This document shows, one piece after another, positions 18,935-27,990 of a stretch of 64,000 nucleotides of DNA. Every line of letters begins with the position of its first letter. Position 1 is the first letter of the stretch. Origin of the DNA: Nisaea sp. (GTDB lineage: Bacteria; Pseudomonadota; Alphaproteobacteria; Thalassobaculales; Thalassobaculaceae); NCBI RefSeq assembly GCF_017640745.1, contig NZ_JAEPQA010000012.1, positions 1 through 64,000 of the forward strand, written 5' to 3'. The notes under the pieces were generated by a model. That model saw only the letters and a list, made by a program, of their open reading frames with translations. It searched no databases and was not told the origin of the DNA. The position numbers and the translations under genes are program-made.

Positions 18935-18941
18935 GACGCCG

Positions 18942-20009
18942 ATGCTTGCCGATCTCGCGCTTCCCCTGCTGCGCTGTCTCGATCCCGAGACCGCGCATCG
19001 TCTCACCATCCGCGTTCTCGGGTCCGGCTTCATGCCGGTCGGTACGAGCTGGAAGCCGGATCCGCGTCTGGCGCAGGATCTCTTCGGTCTGCATTTCCCG
19101 CATCCCGTCGGGATCGCCGCCGGGTTCGACAAGGACGCGGAAGCCTATGTCGGCGCGCTCCGGCTCGGTGCCGCCTTCGTCGAGGTCGGCACCATGACGC
19201 CGAAGGCCCAGCCGGGCAATCCGCGCCCGCGCCTGTTCCGCTTGCCGGAGGACGAGGCGGTGATCAACCGCAACGGCTTCAACAACAAGGGTCTGGCATC
19301 TGGCGCCGCTCGCCTCTCCGGCCGGGTCAGGGCGGAGGGGATCGTCGGCGCCAATGTCGGCGCCAACAAAGGCGTCGAGACACCGGAAAGCGACTATGCG
19401 GCCGGTGTCGCCGCGATGGCGCCGCTCGCCGATTACATCACCATCAATGTCTCCTCGCCGAACACGCCTGGCCTGCGCGACCTGCAGGCGCCGGGGCCGC
19501 TGCGCGAGCTGCTGCGGGCGGCGAAAGCGGCGCGCGCGGAGGTGGTATCGGAACCCGGACCGGCCATTTTGCTGAAAATCGCGCCGGACCTTGGTGACGC
19601 GCAGTTGGAAGGTATCGTTGGCGTGGTTCTGGAGGAAGGGATCGACGGGATGATCGTCTCCAACACGACGATCGCCCGGCCGGAGAGCCTGAAGAATTCG
19701 AACCGTTCCGAGACAGGCGGTCTCAGCGGAGCGCCGCTGTTCGGACCCTCGACCGAGATCCTGCGCAAGACCTACCGGCTGACCGGCGGGCGCATTCCGC
19801 TGATCGGCGTCGGCGGGGTGGATTCCGGCGCGGCGGCCTATGCCAAGATCAAGGCCGGTGCCTCCCTCGTTCAGCTCTACACCGCTTTGATATATAAAGG
19901 ACCCGGTCTCGTCCGACGGATTGCCGACGAACTTGGCACGTTGCTTGAACGGGACGGATGTTCCTCCCTCGCGGAGGCTGTCGGCGTGGACTCCCGGACC
20001 GCGCCCTGA
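18942..20009 (+). CDS. pyrD: Dihydroorotate dehydrogenase (quinone), class 2
   Basis: A 355-residue class 2 enzyme that oxidises dihydroorotate to orotate in pyrimidine synthesis, passing electrons to quinone at the inner membrane. The N-terminal membrane-associating helices typical of class 2, the FMN site (GFDKDAE, NRNGFNNKG), the catalytic-Ser loop NVSSPNTPGLR and the C-terminal QLYTALIYKGPGL motif are present. It follows DUF952 by 7 bases and is followed by an EAL-like gene after 22 bases. Confidence 0.97.
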   Translation: MLADLALPLLRCLDPETAHRLTIRVLGSGFMPVGTSWKPDPRLAQDLFGLHFPHPVGIAAGFDKDAEAYVGALRLGAAFVEVGTMTPKAQPGNPRPRLFRLPEDEAVINRNGFNNKGLASGAARLSGRVRAEGIVGANVGANKGVETPESDYAAGVAAMAPLADYITINVSSPNTPGLRDLQAPGPLRELLRAAKAARAEVVSEPGPAILLKIAPDLGDAQLEGIVGVVLEEGIDGMIVSNTTIARPESLKNSNRSETGGLSGAPLFGPSTEILRKTYRLTGGRIPLIGVGGVDSGAAAYAKIKAGASLVQLYTALIYKGPGLVRRIADELGTLLERDGCSSLAEAVGVDSRTAP

Positions 20010-20031
20010 ACCTGGGAAGGGGACCGCGCCA

Positions 20032-21237
20032 TTGCGTAACGTCCTGATCGCAAGCTTCTACATTCTGCCGGCCATTGCGCTCGCCGTTCTGCTGCCCGAG
20101 GTGCCCTTTTTGGCGATCCCCGGCTGGGGCGCCGGCCTGCTGCTGCTGACGCTCGGCGGTCTGGTGCAGACGGGCCTGTCGCTTGGCGCGGTGCGGGCCT
20201 CCTCGGAGCGGCAGCTCGAGGTTCTGGCGCACGAACTCGCGGTCACGCGGCAGGACCTGGACGCCGCGCGCGAGGAGCTCTCCCGGATCCGCGAAACGAT
20301 CGACGAAATGCCGGACAGCGGCCATGTGGTGGCCGAACTGAAGGTCCTGCAGGGGCTGTTGGGGCAGCTTTCGGCGAAGACACCGGAGAAGACCAAGACC
20401 AAGGCCGCGGCGGCGAAGAAGGTGGACGATATCGGCCTGCCGGCGGTGGCGGCGGCCGAAAGCCATGGCGAACCGCTGCTGCTGATCGACGATGCGGAGG
20501 TCCTGACCATCGTCGAACAGGCGCTGCGCGAGGACCGCGTCGATCTCTACCTGCAGCCGATCGTGAAGCTGCCGTCGCGCAAACGGCAATTCTACGAATG
20601 CTTCTCGCGCATCGTCGACGACCGGGGCCGGGTCATCACGCCGGAGCAGTATATTCCGCTCGCCGAGGAAGCGGGGTTGGTCGCGGTGATCGACAACATG
20701 CTGCTGTTCCGCTGTATCCAGCTGGTGCGGCGCGCGGTCCGCGGACAGCCGGATCTCGCCTTCTTCTGCAACATCTCGAACGGCTCGCTGACCGATGTGG
20801 ATTTCTTCACCGACTTCATAGAGTTTCTTGCAGACAACCAGAAGCTGATTCCGAACCTCTATTTCGAATTCGAGCAGGAAGCGATCCTCAATCCGAGCTA
20901 CGAGACCCAGGTCAATCTGCAGCGCTTGCAGAATCTCGGTTTCCACTTCTCGCTCGATCAGGTGCGCACGCTCGATATCGATTTGCCGCATCTGGCGGAG
21001 CTCGGTTTCAAATACATCAAGATCGGCGCGCATATGCTGCACGAGCTGGCACGCGGGGACGACCCGCAGCTCGATATGCGGCGCTTCAAGGGGGCGCTCG
21101 ATCGCTGCGCGATGGACCTCATCGTCGAGAAGATCGAGACCGACGACATGCTGCTCGACCTGCTCGACCTTAAAATCGACTACGGCCAGGGCTATCTCTT
21201 CGGGGAGCCGCGGCCGACGACGCAGCCCGCCAAGTAA
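20032..21237 (+). CDS. Membrane protein with degenerate EAL domain
   Basis: A TTG at 20032, with GGGAAGGGGACC just upstream, starts a 401-residue protein; a longer frame from 19921 would overlap pyrD. It has two hydrophobic helices (about residues 5-22 and 32-52), a coiled coil (57-93), a Lys/Ala-rich linker and an EAL-fold domain (about 152-398). Key catalytic motifs are altered: EAL reads ECF (189-191) and the DDFGTG loop reads SLDQVRT (307-313), although NIS, IKIG and QGYLF regions remain. Cyclic di-GMP hydrolysis is therefore unlikely, and a binding or scaffold role is inferred. It probably belongs to the pyrD operon. Confidence 0.8.
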   Translation: MRNVLIASFYILPAIALAVLLPEVPFLAIPGWGAGLLLLTLGGLVQTGLSLGAVRASSERQLEVLAHELAVTRQDLDAAREELSRIRETIDEMPDSGHVVAELKVLQGLLGQLSAKTPEKTKTKAAAAKKVDDIGLPAVAAAESHGEPLLLIDDAEVLTIVEQALREDRVDLYLQPIVKLPSRKRQFYECFSRIVDDRGRVITPEQYIPLAEEAGLVAVIDNMLLFRCIQLVRRAVRGQPDLAFFCNISNGSLTDVDFFTDFIEFLADNQKLIPNLYFEFEQEAILNPSYETQVNLQRLQNLGFHFSLDQVRTLDIDLPHLAELGFKYIKIGAHMLHELARGDDPQLDMRRFKGALDRCAMDLIVEKIETDDMLLDLLDLKIDYGQGYLFGEPRPTTQPAK

Positions 21238-21299
21238 GGCGTCGCCGGACGCCGCCCCCATCTTAGTCTCGAACCGTTTTCCGACCGGGAGCCCCCTGA

Positions 21300-22151
21300 A
21301 TGCCCGCCACGCTGTCCGCCTTTTCCGAAATCGCCGAGCGCTACGACGGTTTCATCTTCGATGTCTGGGGCACGCTCTATGACGGCGGCAAGGCCTTCCC
21401 GGACGCGCTCACGACCGTCCGGGCGCTGGCGGAGCGGAAGAAGAAACTGCTGGTGCTCTCGAATTCGCCACGCGTCCCGTCGGTGGTCGCGGAACGGCTG
21501 ACGGGGATCGGTTTCGAGCTGTCCTGGTTCACCGATATCGTGACCTCGGGAGGCATGGTCGCCGACATCGTCGGCGGCCGGAAGGATGCAGAGGCGCGCA
21601 GCCTCGGCGAGCGTGTGCTCTGGCTCGGACGCGCGCGGTTTCCGGATGCGCTGCCGGCCGGCGCCTTCACCGAGGTCGCGGAGGTCGGCGAGGCGGACTG
21701 GATCCTCAATGCCGGTCCGGAGAACCCGGATGCGGGCATCGAGGAGTTCGAACCCTTGCTCGCCGAAGGTGCCGGACGCGGTCTGCCGATGGTTTGCGCC
21801 AATCCCGACAAATCGGTGTTCCAGCTGGGCGTCAGGCAGATCTGCGCCGGCGCGATGGCGGAGCGCTACGAAAGTCTGGGCGGCTGGGTGCGCCATTTCG
21901 GCAAGCCGTTCCCGGAGATCTTCACCCGCTGCCTGGAGCGGATCGCACTCCCTGCGGAGCGTGTGCTCGTTGTCGGGGATAATCTGGAAACGGACATTCT
22001 CGGCGCCAACCGGGCCGGCATCGACAGCCTGCTGCTCGGCGGCGGCATCCACGAGGGGGACCTCGCGGGAGATCCGATGCAAATGCTGCCGGCCCTCATT
22101 GCGGAACACGGCGCGCGTCCGGCCTATTTCGCCGGATCGCTCGCCTGGTAG
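21300..22151 (+). CDS. HAD-superfamily hydrolase, subfamily IIA (TIGR01459-like)
   Basis: A 283-residue HAD phosphatase with a type IIA cap. Motif I is DVWGTLYDGG (about residues 21-30), motif II VLSNSPR, the lysine region HFGKPFPEIF and motif III/IV VVGDNLETDILGA. The Trp after the first Asp is typical of the TIGR01459 subfamily found in Alphaproteobacteria, which resembles sugar-phosphatases (NagD-like). A GGGAG box lies about 10 bases before the ATG. The natural substrate is unknown. It is a monocistronic gene facing the convergent RHH gene. Confidence 0.88.
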   Translation: MPATLSAFSEIAERYDGFIFDVWGTLYDGGKAFPDALTTVRALAERKKKLLVLSNSPRVPSVVAERLTGIGFELSWFTDIVTSGGMVADIVGGRKDAEARSLGERVLWLGRARFPDALPAGAFTEVAEVGEADWILNAGPENPDAGIEEFEPLLAEGAGRGLPMVCANPDKSVFQLGVRQICAGAMAERYESLGGWVRHFGKPFPEIFTRCLERIALPAERVLVVGDNLETDILGANRAGIDSLLLGGGIHEGDLAGDPMQMLPALIAEHGARPAYFAGSLAW

Positions 22152-22175
22152 GAGCCGCCCCGAACCTTCGGAGAG

Positions 22176-22559
22176 CTAGTGCGCGGCCTGCGCCTGTTCG
22201 CTCGTGGCATACTGTTCCTGCTCGAGCGCAAAGCGCTGCAGGGCGGTATCGAGAAAACCGGGGATGGGCGGCTGGGCATCTTCTCCCATGCCGCCCTGCG
22301 GGGCGGCGCTCAGGCTCTGCTCGATATTATCCACGACAAGCCTGAAATAGGTCAGCAGGAAGACACGGAGGGCGGAGGACATGCTGGACTCCTTGCGGCG
22401 CTCCGCAACGCGCGTGCAGAGCGCGTCTATGCCGATCTTTTCTCTTCTGCAGATATCGGACAGTCCGTTCCAAACCTGTGCTTCCAGACTTACGCTTGTA
22501 CGCCTATTGCCGATCGTGACGTTCTTTCTGATACGGTCGCTACCGATAACGCGTGCCAC
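22176..22559 (-). CDS. Ribbon-helix-helix domain protein, second copy
   Basis: A 127-residue relative of the protein encoded at 9809-10141. The N-terminal RRTSVSLEAQVWNGLSDICRR and the LRVFLLTYFRLVVDNIE block align with the other copy. A GTG at 22559 with GGGAGC about 9 bases upstream is the preferred start; TTG codons further upstream (22574, 22589) are possible. The C-terminal 45 residues are Gln/Ala-rich and not shared. It is likely a dimeric transcriptional regulator of unknown target. Confidence 0.75.
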   Translation of the reverse strand: MARVIGSDRIRKNVTIGNRRTSVSLEAQVWNGLSDICRREKIGIDALCTRVAERRKESSMSSALRVFLLTYFRLVVDNIEQSLSAAPQGGMGEDAQPPIPGFLDTALQRFALEQEQYATSEQAQAAH

Positions 22560-22767
22560 TCTTAACGCTCCCAAAACCCCAGCACACAACTGTATGGTTA
22601 ACGTGCCGCAATTCTACTGGTAGTGCAATAATCAACGCAAACTTCGCGCGTGAGGCGTCTGAACGCCAGGTTCATACCGATATCCTCCGGCGTCTTCCAG
22701 AGGTGCTTTGCAGGAATGGGTCCGGCACATTATCATGTGCCGATGTCGCGGATATGGGGGACAGCCC

Positions 22768-23280
22768 ATGAGTGGTAACGGCGAAGGTCAACTGGACAAG
22801 GTCGGCTGGCAGCTCCTGCGGGTGCTGCAGGAAGACGCGCGCCTGTCCTTCAGCGAACTTGGCCGCCGGGTCGGCCTGTCGTCTCCCGCCGTCGCCGAAC
22901 GGGTGCGCCGGATGGAGGATCTCGGGATCATCAACGGCTACCGGACCATCGTGAATCCGGAGAAGCTGGGATACCCGACCACGGCCTTCATCCATCTGAA
23001 GACCTCCGGCGAGCACTACAACAAGATCGCGACGGTCGCGCACACGCTCAGCGAAGTCCTCGAGTGCCATCACGTCACCGGTCAGGACAGCTACATGATC
23101 AAGGTCATCGTCTCCTCGATGGTGCATCTCGAGCACGTCATCTCCCAGATGCGCAAATACGGCGAGACCACGACTTCGATCGTTCTCTCCTCGCCGGTGA
23201 AGGGCAAGATGATCGCGGCCGGGCCGAGCGTCCGGATGGGGCCGGCGACGCCGCCGATGTTCCTCGTCGAGAACGAATAG
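22768..23280 (+). CDS. Lrp/AsnC family transcriptional regulator
   Basis: A 170-residue regulator. An N-terminal winged helix-turn-helix (about residues 8-60, with RLSFSELGRRVGLSSPAVAERVRRMEDLG split over helices 2-3) is followed by a RAM/AsnC ligand-binding domain (about 70-145, with the HHVTGQDSYMIKV core). A GGGGGA box lies 7-12 bases before the ATG. Members sense amino acids and regulate their metabolism. No divergent target gene is adjacent, so the regulon is unknown. Confidence 0.92.
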   Translation: MSGNGEGQLDKVGWQLLRVLQEDARLSFSELGRRVGLSSPAVAERVRRMEDLGIINGYRTIVNPEKLGYPTTAFIHLKTSGEHYNKIATVAHTLSEVLECHHVTGQDSYMIKVIVSSMVHLEHVISQMRKYGETTTSIVLSSPVKGKMIAAGPSVRMGPATPPMFLVENE

Positions 23281-23373
23281 CTCCGCGACCGTATCGGCGC
23301 GATGCGTTGAAATCCGGCCTATCCGCCCGATATGAGAAAGGTAGTAGTCAATCCATACCGGAGGAGGAATCGC

Positions 23374-23568
23374 ATGCGTAAGCAGATGACAGAACCTCGG
23401 CCGTCGGTAGTGGAACTCGACAGCGCGCGCAGATCGATCCAGGCGAAAAGACGGACCGGCCTCGACAAGTTGAGGCTGGCGGCCCGCAAGCCTGGTGAAA
23501 CGACGGGCGGTGCGACCACGGCGGAGATCTTCGACCGCGCGGTCAGAGGCTTCGAAAAGCGGGTCTGA
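23374..23568 (+). CDS. Small basic protein of unknown function
   Basis: A 64-residue, Arg/Lys-rich hydrophilic protein. The GGAGGAGG ribosome-binding site 5-12 bases before the ATG at 23374 is one of the strongest in the window and argues for real translation. No domain is recognised; the composition is compatible with a nucleic-acid- or ribosome-associated small protein. It lies between the Lrp-type gene and the rpmB promoter. Confidence 0.5.
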   Translation: MRKQMTEPRPSVVELDSARRSIQAKRRTGLDKLRLAARKPGETTGGATTAEIFDRAVRGFEKRV

Positions 23569-23594
23569 CCGCTCGAATTATCCCCGGAATCCCC

Positions 23595-23623
23595 TTGACG
23601 GGAAAAAGGGCCTCGCGTATATG
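23595..23623 (+). promoter_or_regulatory. Sigma70-type promoter of rpmB
   Basis: TTGACG (23595-23600) and TATATG (23618-23623) are separated by 17 bases, a near-ideal housekeeping promoter, with the rpmB ATG about 70 bases downstream. Prediction from sequence only. Confidence 0.6.
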
Positions 23624-23691
23624 CCCTGCTTCCTCGTGCGGCCTCGGCTGCGCGAAAACCAATTCTATCGAGTTGACCGAGGATTAGAGAA

Positions 23692-23985
23692 ATGGCGCGT
23701 CGTTGCGAAATCACCGGTAAGGGTGTCCAGACCGGCAACAATGTGAGCCACGCGAACAACAGGTCGCGCCGCCGGTTTCTTCCGAACCTGCAGCAGACCT
23801 CGCTGATGAGCGATGCGCTCGGCAAGATGGTCCGCCTGCGTCTCACCACGCATGCGATCCGCTCCATCGAGCATAATGGCGGTCTCGACGAATTCCTGAT
23901 GAAAGCCAAGAATGCGCAGCTCGGCGTCGACGCCCGCGCGCTGAAGCGGCGCATCGAGAAGGCCGTTGCCGCGAAAGCCGCCTAA
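23692..23985 (+). CDS. rpmB: 50S ribosomal protein L28
   Basis: A 97-residue bL28 protein. The amino end [20 protein letters not shown] and the [12 protein letters not shown] motif are diagnostic. The length matches the alphaproteobacterial form, longer than the 78 residues of E. coli because of a C-terminal extension. It is transcribed as a single gene from a strong promoter at 23595 and ends at the terminator at 24012. No zinc-binding Cys pairs are present, so this is the zinc-independent form. Confidence 0.98.
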   Translation: MARRCEITGKGVQTGNNVSHANNRSRRRFLPNLQQTSLMSDALGKMVRLRLTTHAIRSIEHNGGLDEFLMKAKNAQLGVDARALKRRIEKAVAAKAA

Positions 23986-24011
23986 GGCTTTCCCGTCTTT
24001 AAAGAGTTACG

Positions 24012-24044
24012 AAAACGCCCGCTTTCAGCGGGCGTTTTTCTTTT
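24012..24044 (+). terminator. Rho-independent terminator after rpmB
   Basis: The inverted repeat AAACGCCCGC / GCGGGCGTTT with a 5-base loop (TTTCA) is followed by a T-rich run (TTTTTCTTTT). It lies 27 bases after the rpmB stop codon. Confidence 0.88.
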
Positions 24045-24071
24045 GTGCGGATGTCGAGGGTCTGGGGTTGG

Positions 24072-25352
24072 CTAGATCTTCTCCAGTCCGCACCAGTCGG
24101 CGATGAAAAGCGCCATTGCCGCGGTCACGCGCCGGACCGACGGCAGGTTCACCCGCTCGTCGAAGCCGTGCACATTCTCCGCGATTGCCCCGTACACATA
24201 GGCCGGGGTCTTGTTGTAGATCCCGTGGAACCGTGAGTCGGTCAGCGCGGTCGAGGCGCGGCGGCCCGCCTGGCTGGCGAACACCGTCTCGTGACACTGG
24301 TCGAGCAGCGTCTCGCCCGGCGTGCCTTCAGGCAATACGTAGCCCGGCGAGAGGAAGCCCTGCCACTCGATCTCGGGCGGGTTGTTCGCGAGGAAGGTAT
24401 GGGATCGCGAGGCGGTGGCGATGGTCTCGGTCAGCCGCTTCTGGATTACCGCCGGATCGACCCCGGGATAGAGCCCGACGCGCACCTCGAAGGTGCACCA
24501 GGCGGGCACGCTGGAGGTCCAGTCTCCGCCCTTGATCTGCGAGATCACCACATTGATCGGGTGCGGGTTGTCGGCGAAGGCCGGGTGCTTGTTTTCCGGC
24601 AGGTTGAACTCTTCCTCCAGCTCGTGCAGCGCGTTCCAGAGCGGCACGCAGGCCTCGATCGCGTTCTGTCCGCTGCCGGCATGGGCGACATGCACCGGGA
24701 TCCCGGCGACCTTCACCCGCATCCAGACGACGCCGACCTGCGCCGAGGTCAGGCGCTCCCCTGTCGGCTCGGGGATCAGCACCGCGTCCGCCCGGTAGCC
24801 CCGCACCAGGGTCGAGAGCGCGCCGTTGCCGGTGCATTCCTCCTCGATGACTGACTCGAAATGCACTGGCGCCGCCGGCCTGTAGCCGGCGCGCCTCAAT
24901 CCTTCGAGGGCATAGAGGGCACTCACCGTGCCGGTCTTCATGTCGCCGGCGCCGCGGCCATACATCCAGTCGCCGTCGATCTCTCCGCCGAACGGCGCGC
25001 GGGTCCACATCTTCTCGGGGCCGATCGGCACCACGTCGACATGTCCGTTCAGGATCAGCGAACGGCCATTGGGATTCTCCGGCCGCCAGGAGGCGACGAC
25101 GGTGTAGGCGTTCTCGTAGGACACATCGACCGGCGAGAAACCCGGATGTTTCGAGATCTCGTCGGGGTCGATCCGCCACATGTCGACGGCGTAGCCGAAG
25201 TCCCGGGCGGCGCGGGCCATCAGGTCCTGCGCGGTGGCTTCCTGGCCGCGGGTGGACGGACAGCGCACCAGTTCCTGGCTCAGCTGAAGCTGTTCGTCGA
25301 AACCGTCATCTACCGCCCGCAGGATAGCGGTCGCAACGCTCTGTTCTGGCAT
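24072..25352 (-). CDS. M20-family metallopeptidase (ArgE/DapE/ACY1-like deacylase)
   Basis: A 426-residue di-zinc amidohydrolase. Metal and catalytic motifs are NGHVDVVPIG (His and Asp), GRGAGDMKTG (bridging Asp), IEEECTGNGA (catalytic Glu pair) and a later Asp/His site. A dimerisation lid domain sits in the middle (about residues 200-320). The start at 25352 has AAGGATTGAG just upstream. The family removes acyl groups from amino acids or cleaves small peptides; this longer type is annotated ArgE/DapE-like but the substrate is uncertain. It is divergent from the TPR protein gene. Confidence 0.9.
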   Translation of the reverse strand: MPEQSVATAILRAVDDGFDEQLQLSQELVRCPSTRGQEATAQDLMARAARDFGYAVDMWRIDPDEISKHPGFSPVDVSYENAYTVVASWRPENPNGRSLILNGHVDVVPIGPEKMWTRAPFGGEIDGDWMYGRGAGDMKTGTVSALYALEGLRRAGYRPAAPVHFESVIEEECTGNGALSTLVRGYRADAVLIPEPTGERLTSAQVGVVWMRVKVAGIPVHVAHAGSGQNAIEACVPLWNALHELEEEFNLPENKHPAFADNPHPINVVISQIKGGDWTSSVPAWCTFEVRVGLYPGVDPAVIQKRLTETIATASRSHTFLANNPPEIEWQGFLSPGYVLPEGTPGETLLDQCHETVFASQAGRRASTALTDSRFHGIYNKTPAYVYGAIAENVHGFDERVNLPSVRRVTAAMALFIADWCGLEKI

Positions 25353-25547
25353 GCTCAATCCTTCAACTGGTCTTGCGATCCGCCTTGTCCGGTTCGGTCC
25401 GCCGTGGCAGGTCGAACAGGAAGAGGCACCGCGGGTGGGTAGTCGCTTACGTGTGGGTTGCAATCGGACGATCACCGTTCGATCCTGTCGCATCGTTTGC
25501 GCTGTGGCAAATGTCTCGATTCCAAATCAAGCTTGGCGAGCACGGAT

Positions 25548-27968
25548 TTGACGGCTGGAATTCCCCCGATTAACGGTCCGGAAAATCCCCGGAAGGAACT
25601 GCGCGAGACTTACTTCCGGGCCGTGCGCGCCTACCAGGCGAACGATCTGGCGGGGGCTTCCAGGCTTTTGCGGGATATTCTTGCGGTCGATCCACACAAT
25701 ATCGACGCCCATGAATTGACCGGTATCGTAATGCTCGCCGGAGGGAACCACGCATCGGGCTACCAGATCCTGAAGGCGGTGGCAGGCGTCAAGCCGACGG
25801 ATGAATTGGCGCAGTTCCGGCTCGCAGAAGCGGCCGAGACTATGGGGCAGGCAGATGTGGCGGATCGCGCTCTGCGCCGGGCCGCTCTGGCGCATCCGCA
25901 ATCCGGCGGTGCGCAGCTCAGGCTCCTGAAATACCTGCTGGCGCGCGGTGCGGCGTCGAACGCTCTCGTTCATGCCCGGCGGAACGTCATCCTTGGTGAT
26001 TTCTCCAGCCAGGCATTCTCCATCCGCGCGAAGATCCTGTGGGGTCAAGGCGACCTAGGGGCCGCGCGCAGCGATCTGAAGCGGTCGCTTGTCGTTTCGC
26101 CGGAATTTTCCGGAGATATGCTGCCGCTGGCTCAACTTCATCAGAATGCAAACGACGTCAACGGCGCCGAGAAGCTTTATCGGCAGTTTAGCAAGATCCT
26201 GCAGCCGCGGGATCCGCAGGGCTGGACCTCCTACCAGGACCTTCTGTGGAGCCGGCGGCGCGGCGGCGAGGCGACTCCCCTGCTGAAACGAGCCCTGATC
26301 CTGGCGCCCGCGGAGCCGATCCTGTGGCAGCGGATGGTCAACGCCGAATGGCAGCACGAAGACCCTAGTTTCGCGGCCACTGCGGCGGCGATGTGCGGCC
26401 GGGACGATCCGCGCGCCTGGATGCTGGTGATCCAGTTGCTGGCGGGCCATGTGCGGGGATCCCAATTCGCCGTACGGGCCGGCGAAGCCCTGCGCCGCGT
26501 ACGGCTCGGGGCGGAGCGCTCCCCGCAGACGCGGTTCTTCCTCGCGGAGATGTCCTTTGCCATGGGAGACCTGCAAGCGACAGAGGTCGAATTGCTGCGT
26601 TTCTTCCGGGAGGTCAGCGACGGGCTCGAGCGCCGCACCCCCTCAATAGAGCACGATATCGGGTGTCTGTTGTTTCTGTATTTCCTGCTGTTCCAGGCGG
26701 AAATCGAGGACTGCGCCCGGTTTGCGGGATTGGTCGATCCGGCGCTCGGCGGAGATTCGGAAAGTTGTTTCAACTTCAGGAAGCTGAAGCTGCTTCTCGG
26801 TATGCTGACCGCTTACAAGGAACAGCCCCACGTCTGGAAATCAAGCAAGCGGCGCATTGTCTCGCTGCCCGTCTGGGGAGCGAAATATGTCGATATGTGG
26901 TTGAAATACAGCCTGCGATCGCTGTTCGGGGCGGAGAACCGCAAGCTTTGGGAGACCGGCGAGACGGTTTTCCACTTCTTCACGACGCCGGAAGACTGGA
27001 AGCGGCTGCAGGCCGATCCGGTATTCCGGCGTTTTTGCGGCCGCCACCCGGCGGTCTTCCTCGATGTGCGCCCGATCCTGCAATCCGGGCTCCAGGCAAG
27101 TTCCTATCAGGCACTGTCCCTCAGCCACTGGGCGTCCATGTTCCTGGCACGCGACGAGGAGGCGGACTTCATCGGGCTCGTGGCCGACTATATTTTCTCG
27201 GACGGCTCGATGGCCTACCTCGCGGAACGGGCGGAGGCTGCCGGTCTTAATGCGGCTTTCACGGTCGATCTCTGGGTCGCCGGGGAGGCGGCGGAACCGG
27301 TTTTCGACGGCATGATCGCCGCCGACGGCTCTCTCAGCATATCGCCGGAGGAAATGGTTCGGGTCTTCGCGGATAACAGTTCCGCGCGGATCTATTTTAA
27401 CGCGGCCGGGCCGACGCTCGATTCCATCCCGTCCGATCCGTCGCGGCTCTTCACACGTCTTCCGAACGGGCTTCGGATCGACAATCTGCAGCCGCAGCTG
27501 TTTTTCGCGACGCCGGAAGTGCTGAAAGGCTTCTGGTTCCCGCGTCTGCCGATGACGGATAACGGTTTGGTGGATTTCGTTCTCATGTCGACCGGCAGCC
27601 TTGAGAACAGCGAGGTCCTGGTGGATCCGCAGAGGTTCGGCTGCATCGTTCTCGATTACAATGAGGAAGAGCGCGCGAAAACGGGTCATTACCCAGCCCG
27701 TCTAAAGAGCCGGAACTGCGTTCGGGATCTTGCGGAGCAGATTGTGCGCAGCAGGCTCTGGAGTCCGGGGAGGCAGTGGGCGCTGCACAACCCGCTTTAT
27801 GTCTCCTTCGACGGCGCGCCTCCCCAGACGCAGGACGCCAACCAATTCATGGAGGCTGTGCTGTCCGGCCTGCCTGAACCGCAATCCTTCGATCAGGTCG
27901 ATATGGTTGCGCAGGTCGGGCGTGACGCGTTCCGGCGTTTCCTTGCAGAATGGAAGAGCGCGGACTGA
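25548..27968 (+). CDS. Large TPR-repeat protein with unassigned C-terminal domain
   Basis: A protein of about 806 residues. The first 350 residues contain TPR-like helical pairs (for example AVRAYQANDLAGASRLLRDI and similar repeats). The C-terminal half (from about residue 435) starts with SLPVWGAKYVDMWLKYSLRS, has FHFFTTPEDWKRL and VADYIFSDGSMAYLAE, and resembles nucleotide-sugar-transferase-like domains I associate with surface-polysaccharide loci; this is inference, not a firm assignment. No ATG start exists near the 5' end: TTG at 25548 is used here, and TTG at 25458 is an alternative. No signal peptide is visible. Confidence 0.68.
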   Translation: MTAGIPPINGPENPRKELRETYFRAVRAYQANDLAGASRLLRDILAVDPHNIDAHELTGIVMLAGGNHASGYQILKAVAGVKPTDELAQFRLAEAAETMGQADVADRALRRAALAHPQSGGAQLRLLKYLLARGAASNALVHARRNVILGDFSSQAFSIRAKILWGQGDLGAARSDLKRSLVVSPEFSGDMLPLAQLHQNANDVNGAEKLYRQFSKILQPRDPQGWTSYQDLLWSRRRGGEATPLLKRALILAPAEPILWQRMVNAEWQHEDPSFAATAAAMCGRDDPRAWMLVIQLLAGHVRGSQFAVRAGEALRRVRLGAERSPQTRFFLAEMSFAMGDLQATEVELLRFFREVSDGLERRTPSIEHDIGCLLFLYFLLFQAEIEDCARFAGLVDPALGGDSESCFNFRKLKLLLGMLTAYKEQPHVWKSSKRRIVSLPVWGAKYVDMWLKYSLRSLFGAENRKLWETGETVFHFFTTPEDWKRLQADPVFRRFCGRHPAVFLDVRPILQSGLQASSYQALSLSHWASMFLARDEEADFIGLVADYIFSDGSMAYLAERAEAAGLNAAFTVDLWVAGEAAEPVFDGMIAADGSLSISPEEMVRVFADNSSARIYFNAAGPTLDSIPSDPSRLFTRLPNGLRIDNLQPQLFFATPEVLKGFWFPRLPMTDNGLVDFVLMSTGSLENSEVLVDPQRFGCIVLDYNEEERAKTGHYPARLKSRNCVRDLAEQIVRSRLWSPGRQWALHNPLYVSFDGAPPQTQDANQFMEAVLSGLPEPQSFDQVDMVAQVGRDAFRRFLAEWKSAD

Positions 27969-27990
27969 GGCCCGCCGTTGGAGATTCCGC

